From positions 4,588,001-4,652,000 of the forward strand of contig NZ_CP108046.1 in NCBI RefSeq assembly GCF_041435115.1: a DNA stretch of 64,000 nt, read 5' to 3'. Position 1 is the first letter of the stretch. The number at the start of each line of letters is the position of its first letter. Position numbers and translations under genes: made by a program. The DNA comes from Streptomyces sp. NBC_00289. Lineage in GTDB: Bacteria > Actinomycetota > Actinomycetes > Streptomycetales > Streptomycetaceae. Below the pieces are notes generated by a model that was not told the DNA's origin, did not search any database, and saw nothing but the letters and a program-made list of their open reading frames with translations. Of this stretch, positions 59,326 to 64,000 are shown in pieces.

Positions 59326-60651
59326 TCAGGCAGCCTTCTCGTGGTCACCTTCGTGATCGCTGTCATAGCCCTCGGGCTTTCCGGGCTTTTCGCCGTGGTC
59401 GTGGCCGCCGGGCTTTTCGCCATGGTCGTGGCCGCCGGGCTTTTCGCCGTGGTCGTGGCCGCCAGGCTTCCCACCATGGTCGTGGCCGCCAGGCTTCCCA
59501 CCGTGATCGTGGTCTTCGGGCTTCCCACCGTGGTCGTGGTCGTGCTCGTGCTCGTTGCCACCGGTTCCGCCGCCCGTGACGCTGCCCGTGGTGCCCGCGA
59601 CGAGGCCGCCCAGGGCGCCCCCGGTGGTTCCGCCCGTCGTCAGGGCGCCGCCGAGAAGACCACCCAGGGCGCCACCGGTTCCGCCACCCGTCGGCACACC
59701 GCCGATGACGCCGCCTGTCGTGGTGCCGCCTGTCGTGGTGCCACCCGTCGTGGTGCCACCCGTCGTGGTGCCGCCCGTCGTGGTGCCGCCCGTCGTGGTG
59801 CCGCCCGTCGTGGTGCCGGCGATCACGCCACCCGTGATCAAGCCACCGGTGGTGCCACCAGTGCCCCCGGCCGCGCACGGTCCCAGGAAGATCCTGTTCG
59901 TGTCCAGCGTCACGGCGCCGTCACCGGTACCGCCCGCATCGGCCAGCAGTCGGCCGTTGATGGTCGCCCCCGTGGTGGCGCTGATCGAGGTGTTGGCGAG
60001 GATGGTGCCCACGAACGAGGTGTTGGTGCCGAGCGTGGCCGAACTGCCCACCTGCCAGAACACATTGCACGGCGAGGCACCGTTGACCAGGCTCACCGTG
60101 CTGTTCTGGGCTGCCGTCGTCAGAGTCGAACCGATCTGGAACACCCAGACGGCATCGGGGTTGCCCTGGGCGTCCAGGGTGAGCGTGCCGGTGATCTGTG
60201 CGCTGCTGTTCGCCCTGTAGAGGCCCGGCGTCAGCACCTCGCCGCCGAACTCGTGGGGAGCGTCGTTGTACACCACGGGGTCCAGAGACTGTCCGGCGGC
60301 CTGGTTGTACGCCGTGGTCAGCTCGATCTTGGCCTGGCCCGCGTGGGCATCGGCAGCGTGCAGAGTCCCGGGCGGGGTCACAACGCCGGGCGGGAAGCCG
60401 GTGATGGCTGTACCTGGGCTCACACCGACGTTGAGACCTTCGACCACCGTGGGGCCGGTATTGGTGACGGTCGCACCACCCAGTACTCCGTAAGTGGCCA
60501 GCGTCGTACCGATCGGCACGGGGGTGGCAATGGCATTTGCGCGTGTCGGCGTCAGAGCGAGGACGACGGCGGCGATCACCACAGCCGCTACCGCCACGAT
60601 CCACGTCGACATGGTGCGCCGCAGTGGCGCATCAGGAATGTTCAGCGTCAT
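59326..60651 (-). CDS. Secreted DUF3494 (ice-binding-like) protein with His-rich repeat tail
   Basis: 441 aa from the ATG giving MTLNIPDAPLRRTMSTW, with AAGGAG 13 bp upstream. A signal peptide ends near TRANA (residue 40). The DUF3494 beta-helix spans about 45-265 (LATYGVLGGATVTNTGPTVV, VSLVNGASPCNVFWQVGSSA, TSFVGTILANTSISATTGAT). A Gly/Thr-rich segment follows, then a His/Asp-rich 9-residue repeat (GGHDHGEKP) to the end. DUF3494 domains serve as ice-binding proteins and adhesins. The His tail looks metal-binding. Likely a secreted or surface product of the DUF5819-HTTM operon. Confidence 0.82.
   Translation of the reverse strand: MTLNIPDAPLRRTMSTWIVAVAAVVIAAVVLALTPTRANAIATPVPIGTTLATYGVLGGATVTNTGPTVVEGLNVGVSPGTAITGFPPGVVTPPGTLHAADAHAGQAKIELTTAYNQAAGQSLDPVVYNDAPHEFGGEVLTPGLYRANSSAQITGTLTLDAQGNPDAVWVFQIGSTLTTAAQNSTVSLVNGASPCNVFWQVGSSATLGTNTSFVGTILANTSISATTGATINGRLLADAGGTGDGAVTLDTNRIFLGPCAAGGTGGTTGGLITGGVIAGTTTGGTTTGGTTTGGTTTGGTTTGGTTTGGTTTGGVIGGVPTGGGTGGALGGLLGGALTTGGTTGGALGGLVAGTTGSVTGGGTGGNEHEHDHDHGGKPEDHDHGGKPGGHDHGGKPGGHDHGEKPGGHDHGEKPGGHDHGEKPGKPEGYDSDHEGDHEKAA
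59380..59541. repeat. 27-bp repeats encoding a His-rich 9-aa unit
   Basis: About five to six copies of a 27-bp unit (complement of GGCGGCCACGACCACGG...) encode GGHDHGxKP in the C terminus of the DUF3494 protein. Copies differ at a few third positions. Confidence 0.85.
59711..59815. repeat. 15-bp tandem repeats encoding GGTTT units
   Basis: Seven head-to-tail copies of a 15-bp unit (CCGCCCGTCGTGGTG and close variants) encode the Gly/Thr-rich spacer of the DUF3494 protein. Copy number is likely to vary by slippage. Confidence 0.9.
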
Positions 60652-61321
60652 CGAGGGGCCAACTCCTTGGTACGGATCGTCTTGACAGATCCAGTCGCGC
60701 AGAATCGTCTGTTTCTGGCGTTGGCATATTACTGAGGAGTGTGCCGGGTTCTCCGGAATCACTGAACGGACCTTGAATTACATAGGAATACTTAATGGGC
60801 TGGACAGGTCAGAAATCTGAACTATCGCCGGAGCCGGCCATCCGGCATGACCGGCGGAACGGGAGACCACCGCCAGAAGATCACATGCCTCCCGTGGCGG
60901 GCCGCCCCCTGTGGGCATCGCCCGAGACGGGAGGACTTAGTGATCTTGATATCCGCGACGCGGATCTGGCCCACCGTCTGGGATTGTCCGATGAGTGAGG
61001 GTCTGGTCGCCGGTGTCAGGCCACGCGCAATACACCCAGCACGCTCAAACCGACACGACAGGGCATCCGGCGCCTCGCAGGCCGCGGGAAGAGTGCGTCC
61101 GAGGCATCAATCGGCCATTTCGGAGCTGCATACTCCGCAGTACTATTGAATGTGGGCTGGTTCACTCTCACGTGCAACCACTCGGAAGGGCGACTCCGGC
61201 GTGTTGCGCCAGAGTCGTTTTCCCCGCCGTCGGCGATTTTGGCGTAAGGCCGCCCAATCGGTGCCGGGCAACATTCCATGGGCCGACGGCACGGCAGGCG
61301 GGCGGGCCGGAAGAAGAAGGC
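60652..61321. other. Long intergenic region upstream of the DUF3494 gene
   Basis: About 670 bp without a convincing gene. The first 140 bp are AT-richer (CATATTACTGAGGAG and TTACATAGGAATACTTAATG) and should hold the DUF3494 promoter. A plus-strand frame at 60795-60998 has no motif and is not called. The rest appears to be degenerate sequence. Confidence 0.5.
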
Positions 61322-61432
61322 ATGATTCCGGCAGCGGATATCCGCGAATGGCGCGATCGCGGGGTCGTCGACCCGAATGGCCACAAAATCGGCGTGCTCG
61401 AAGCGGTCTACGTGGACACAGACGAACCGGCC
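61322..61432 (+). pseudogene. Truncated PRC-barrel domain gene
   Basis: An ATG with GAAGAAGG upstream opens MIPAADIREWRDRGVVDPNG, then HKIGVLEAVYVDTDEPA, the standard beginning of actinobacterial PRC-barrel proteins. After about 37 codons the match stops abruptly and the frame runs into sequence antisense to the DCC gene. The rest of the domain is missing, so this is a 5' fragment left by a deletion or insertion. Confidence 0.75.
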
Positions 61433-61517
61433 GGCTCCTGGCGCAGCAGGTCGTGGCGGGCATCAGTCTGTGGAGCCGTGTTGCTGAACACGCAGGTCGG
61501 GATGCGCATGGCGGGTC

Positions 61518-61937
61518 TCACGCGCCGCGCGGCGGTACCGCGCACGCGGATGCGCCGCCGGGCAGCCGGTGCCGGTTGCGGGACACCCAGCGGTAGACCA
61601 TGCGGGCGCAGGCGCGGATGCCGGGGAGACGGACCACGGCTGCAAGCGCGCGATACGCCGGCGACGGCGAGGTGCCCAGGTAGCGGGCCAGGGCGTCCGC
61701 CCCGCCCGCGAGGACCGCATCGCCGCACAGCAGCAGAACCTCACGGTCCAGACGTTCGAAGTGCGGCGCTGTGGACTCAGCGGGCAGAAACTGCCACGGC
61801 ACCGCTTCCAGGGTCGGTGCGGCGAGCACCCGGACACGGTCGACGGACGTCTGACAGAAGCCACAGTCCCCGTCGTAGGCGAGTACGGGCGCCGACGGTC
61901 GTACCGAGGGCGATGGCCGGCGGCCTGGATGCGTCAC
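61518..61937 (-). CDS. DCC-family thiol-disulfide oxidoreductase-like protein
   Basis: 139 aa from a GTG preceded by GGAG. The DCC motif that names the family is LAYDGDCGFCQTSVDRVR, with Cys25 and Cys28 as the redox pair. The rest (VLLLCGDAVLAGGADALARY, YRWVSRNRHRLPGG) follows family members to the expected C terminus. DCC proteins are often encoded with HTTM proteins. The HTTM operon is 2.3 kb away on the same strand, separated by relics. Upstream frame sequence beyond the GTG is not family-like. Confidence 0.75.
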   Translation of the reverse strand: MTHPGRRPSPSVRPSAPVLAYDGDCGFCQTSVDRVRVLAAPTLEAVPWQFLPAESTAPHFERLDREVLLLCGDAVLAGGADALARYLGTSPSPAYRALAAVVRLPGIRACARMVYRWVSRNRHRLPGGASACAVPPRGA

Positions 61938-62142
61938 GGGTTCTCCGTCCAGCGTTGTAGCAAGGATTCTCGTTTTGCCGGGCGCAGGGCACGTGATCCG
62001 GGCGAACCCATGAGCCAGTCGGTGAGCATGGCCGGAGAAGTCTTTCTCTGGACGAAGAGCTCCAAGAGGTTGGAAATCATTGTTGATGACGATATCTGAG
62101 ACACCGGGAACTCGGGAACTCGCACCATGCCTGGAAATACGA

Positions 62143-62433
62143 CAGCGACGGTGCACTCCACCGCCCCGACCGAGTCGTCGCGGACCTGGACCTCCTAGAT
62201 CAGGCGGCCCAGCTCCCGTCCGCCTCCCACCGGGCGAACCGCTCATAGACCGTCTGCCACGGCCCGAAGCGTTCCGGCAGGTCACGCCACGGAGCACCCG
62301 TCCGCAACCGCCACAACACCCCGTTGATCACCTGCCGGTGATCCCGCCACGGACGACCCCGCCCGTCAACACCCGGCAACAGCGGCGCCATCCGCTCCCA
62401 CGCCGCATCCGTCAGCTCACCACGACCCACCAC
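62143..62433 (-). pseudogene. IS5-type transposase remnant (DUF4096 N domain)
   Basis: 77 codons read GELTDAAWERMAPLLPG...GAPWRDLPERFGPWQTVYER and EADGSW, the N-terminal DUF4096 domain of IS5-family transposases. A stop follows. In another frame EVQVRDDSVGAVE continues the family sequence for about 15 codons before it is lost. No catalytic domain remains. The start-side flank is directly adjacent to the IS4 element. Confidence 0.82.
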
Positions 62434-62452
62434 AAGATCAATTATCAGACAA

Positions 62453-62462
62453 GGCCTAGGAG
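62453..62462. repeat. Target-site duplication, left copy
   Basis: GGCCTAGGAG immediately left of the IS4 element; the identical 10 bp recur at its right end (63931-63940). Confidence 0.85.
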
Positions 62463-63930
62463 CAATGCCGTTGCTTTTGGCGTGGGCGTAGGCTGCTTGG
62501 GAGTGGGGCCTGGGGGTGGTTGGGGTGGCTTCGAGCGCGTCGGACTTATCGGGTCTTGGTCTGCTGACGTGGGTGTATCCGCCGGGGTTGGTGGACCGGG
62601 TGGTGGCCGCGTGTGGTCGGGCAGAGCAACGGAGACGGCTGCTTCCTGCGCGGTTGGTGGTGTATTTCGTCCTGGGGCTGGCGCTGTTTTCGCCTGCGCC
62701 TTATCTCGAGGTCATGAGGCATCTGGTCGCGGGTCTGCGAGGGCTGGGACTGTTGGGCGACTGGCATGTTCCGGCGAAGTCTTCGCTATTCAGAGCACGG
62801 CAACGGCTCGGTTTTGAACCGCTGCAGGTGCTGTTCGCGGCGACCGCGAAGCCGATGGCCGACGAGTCGACACCGGGCGCGTTCTGGCGGGGTCTGCGGG
62901 TGTTGGCCGTCGACGGGACCTGCTGGGACGTCGCCGACACGGAAGCCAACGAGGCCGCGTTCGGGCGTCCCGGCAGCGGCCGCGGAGCAAAGCGCAGTGC
63001 GTTCGTCCAGGTGCGGATGGCGGCGCTGGTGGAAGCGGGCAGCCATGCGGTGCTCGATGCGGAACTCGCCGGCTGCCGGACCGGTGAAGTCACCCTCGTC
63101 GGCCGTCTGCCCCGATCCTGCACTGCGGGCCAGCTGGTCCTGGCCGACCGCGAATTTCTCGGCGTCCCGCTGTGGCGAGCCTTTACCGACAGCGGCGCCG
63201 ACCTGCTCTGGCGGGTGCCGGCCAACCGCGTCCTGCCCGTGAACAAGCTATTGCGTGACGGATCGTGGCTCTCCAACATCCACGCCACCACCGACCCGGC
63301 AAAACGGGACCCGGTGCACGTCCGCGTGCTGGCCTACCAACTCAAAGGCACCAGCGAGGACGCTGCGGCAAGCAACTATCGCCTGGTCACGACGCTGTTG
63401 GACGCCCGCCGCTACCCAGCCCGGCAGCTGGCCGCTCTCTATCGGGAGCGCTGGGAGATTGAGTCCGTCTTCGCCGAGATCAAGACCTTTCAACGCGGTG
63501 CGAGGGTGGTCCTCAGCAGCAAGACACCAGACGGTGTCCTCCAACAGATCTGGGCTCACCTCCTGGTCCATCACGCACTGCGGGAACTCATGCTGAGAAC
63601 CGCAGCCACCCGTCAACTCGACCCGGACCGGATCTCTTTCACCGAAACTCTGCGTTCCGCCCGGCGCAGTGTGACCGTCACGCCGGGCGGTTTTTCCCCC
63701 TGAGCTCCTGGTCCGAGCACTGCAGGTACTCCAAGAAGACCTGCTGGAAAGACTTCTGCCCGCCAGACGGCTCCGCAGCCAGCCCCGCGTCGTTAAGCGC
63801 AAGATGTCCAACTACTGGCTCAAGCGGACTGAACATCAAACCTGGCCCCAACCCACCCACACCGGCACCCAAGCCATCCGCATCAAACGAGCCCGGCCAC
63901 CCGACCCAGACCCGTAATGCAACGGCATTG
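62463..63930 (+). mobile_element. IS4-family insertion sequence, about 1468 bp
   Basis: The ends are perfect 12-bp inverted repeats, CAATGCCGTTGC on the left and GCAACGGCATTG on the right, flanked by identical 10-bp direct repeats GGCCTAGGAG. A 10-bp duplication fits the IS4 family. One transposase frame fills the element. Undamaged ends and identical duplications suggest recent insertion. Confidence 0.9.
62516..63703 (+). CDS. IS4-family transposase, C-terminal frameshift
   Basis: 395 aa from a GTG. DDE catalytic residues: Asp133 (LAVDGTCWD), Asp211 (LADREFLG) and Glu316 in the IS4 signature Y-x2-R-x3-E-x6-K (Tyr309, Arg312, Glu316, Lys323). The frame ends right after a T5C5 tract in GGFSP. 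In another frame, 71 further codons (63702-63917) encode the usual C-terminal tail with RVVKRKMSNYWLKR. The catalytic core is intact, so the product may be active, shortened, or completed by frameshifting. Confidence 0.88.
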   Translation: MVGVASSASDLSGLGLLTWVYPPGLVDRVVAACGRAEQRRRLLPARLVVYFVLGLALFSPAPYLEVMRHLVAGLRGLGLLGDWHVPAKSSLFRARQRLGFEPLQVLFAATAKPMADESTPGAFWRGLRVLAVDGTCWDVADTEANEAAFGRPGSGRGAKRSAFVQVRMAALVEAGSHAVLDAELAGCRTGEVTLVGRLPRSCTAGQLVLADREFLGVPLWRAFTDSGADLLWRVPANRVLPVNKLLRDGSWLSNIHATTDPAKRDPVHVRVLAYQLKGTSEDAAASNYRLVTTLLDARRYPARQLAALYRERWEIESVFAEIKTFQRGARVVLSSKTPDGVLQQIWAHLLVHHALRELMLRTAATRQLDPDRISFTETLRSARRSVTVTPGGFSP

Positions 63931-63940
63931 GGCCTAGGAG
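63931..63940. repeat. Target-site duplication, right copy
   Basis: GGCCTAGGAG, identical to the left copy at 62453-62462. The remaining 60 bp to the window edge hold no recognisable gene. Confidence 0.85.
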
Positions 63941-64000
63941 CCCTGGCTCTCCCCGGCCCCGACCCAGCCGGAGCCACCTAGGGGGAACTCGTAGGCCGGG

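Noticed and set aside
59161..60735. Long plus-strand frame opposite the DUF3494 gene
   Set aside because: Its Arg/Gly/Ala repeats are the antisense of the GGTTT repeats; no start signal or domain.
60795..60998. 67-codon plus-strand frame
   Set aside because: No motif, and it lies in a degenerate intergenic stretch; a relic is possible but cannot be supported.
62080..62817. 245-codon plus-strand frame across the IS junction
   Set aside because: It spans the IS5 relic in antisense and the IS4 left end; not a plausible protein.
1..64000. tRNA or rRNA genes
   Set aside because: No T-loop type GGTTCGA-ATCC arms with matching acceptor stems or conserved rRNA segments were noticed by eye; a covariance search would be decisive.

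Overview
The window is GC-rich actinobacterial chromosome, almost certainly Streptomyces. The codon bias, the futalosine menaquinone genes, an XRE/DUF397 pair, DUF2637, DUF3558, DUF4253 and DUF574-type proteins, and a class I lysyl-tRNA synthetase divergent from argS all point that way. All calls come from reading translations and motifs; no database search was run.

Region 1 (1-8.1 kb): the end of a MaoC-type dehydratase converges on a TetR gene. A minus-strand block follows that makes menaquinone by the futalosine route: UbiD-type decarboxylase, UbiA-type prenyltransferase, UbiX-type flavin prenyltransferase, an Lrp/AsnC regulator and the radical SAM enzyme MqnE. Downstream of MqnE lie a UdgX-type uracil-DNA binding protein, a GNAT acetyltransferase and a DUF4229 membrane protein. 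Region 2 (8.1-19.4 kb): a PLDc_N membrane protein, an NCS1 nucleobase permease, an XRE regulator overlapping a DUF397 gene, a two-domain DUF7848-type protein and a CDP-alcohol phosphatidyltransferase. Next come a PucR regulator divergent from a fungal-type cytosine deaminase plus an IPNS-like dioxygenase, and then a P-loop NTPase translationally coupled to a membrane-anchored solute-binding protein.

Region 3 (19.4-27.3 kb): system II cytochrome c maturation (CcsB, ResB, CcdA, ResA-like), a polysaccharide-deacetylase lipoprotein, a histidine phosphatase and HemL. Together with region 1 this is a respiratory chain assembly neighbourhood (quinone, haem, cytochrome c). Region 4 (27.3-42.8 kb): small conserved and secreted proteins, an RHH-like protein, a two-component system, a two-component flavin monooxygenase (LLM enzyme plus FMN reductase) beside an AraC regulator, an HxlR regulator divergent from an MDR oxidoreductase, YnfA, an SDR, a 48-aa DUF6126-like membrane protein, RtcB, two DUF3558 lipoproteins and a DUF2637 protein.

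Region 5 (42.8-56.6 kb): lysS and argS, two adjacent HTH-TM-extracellular-domain regulators (the first with three TTA codons), DUF4253, two secreted FG-GAP proteins, an aminotransferase and a SAM methyltransferase. Region 6 (56.6-64 kb) is the accessory part. It holds a small lipoprotein, an IS21 transposase relic and a three-gene run: secreted DUF3494 protein with a His-rich repeat tail, DUF5819 and HTTM. It also holds a truncated PRC-barrel gene, a DCC thiol-disulfide protein, an IS5-type relic and a complete IS4-family element with a 10-bp target duplication. The DUF3494-DUF5819-HTTM run, which recalls the Sdp export/maturation pair, is the best candidate for an undescribed system. The HTH-TM tandem, the NTPase/receptor pair and the pyrimidine oxidation cluster come next.
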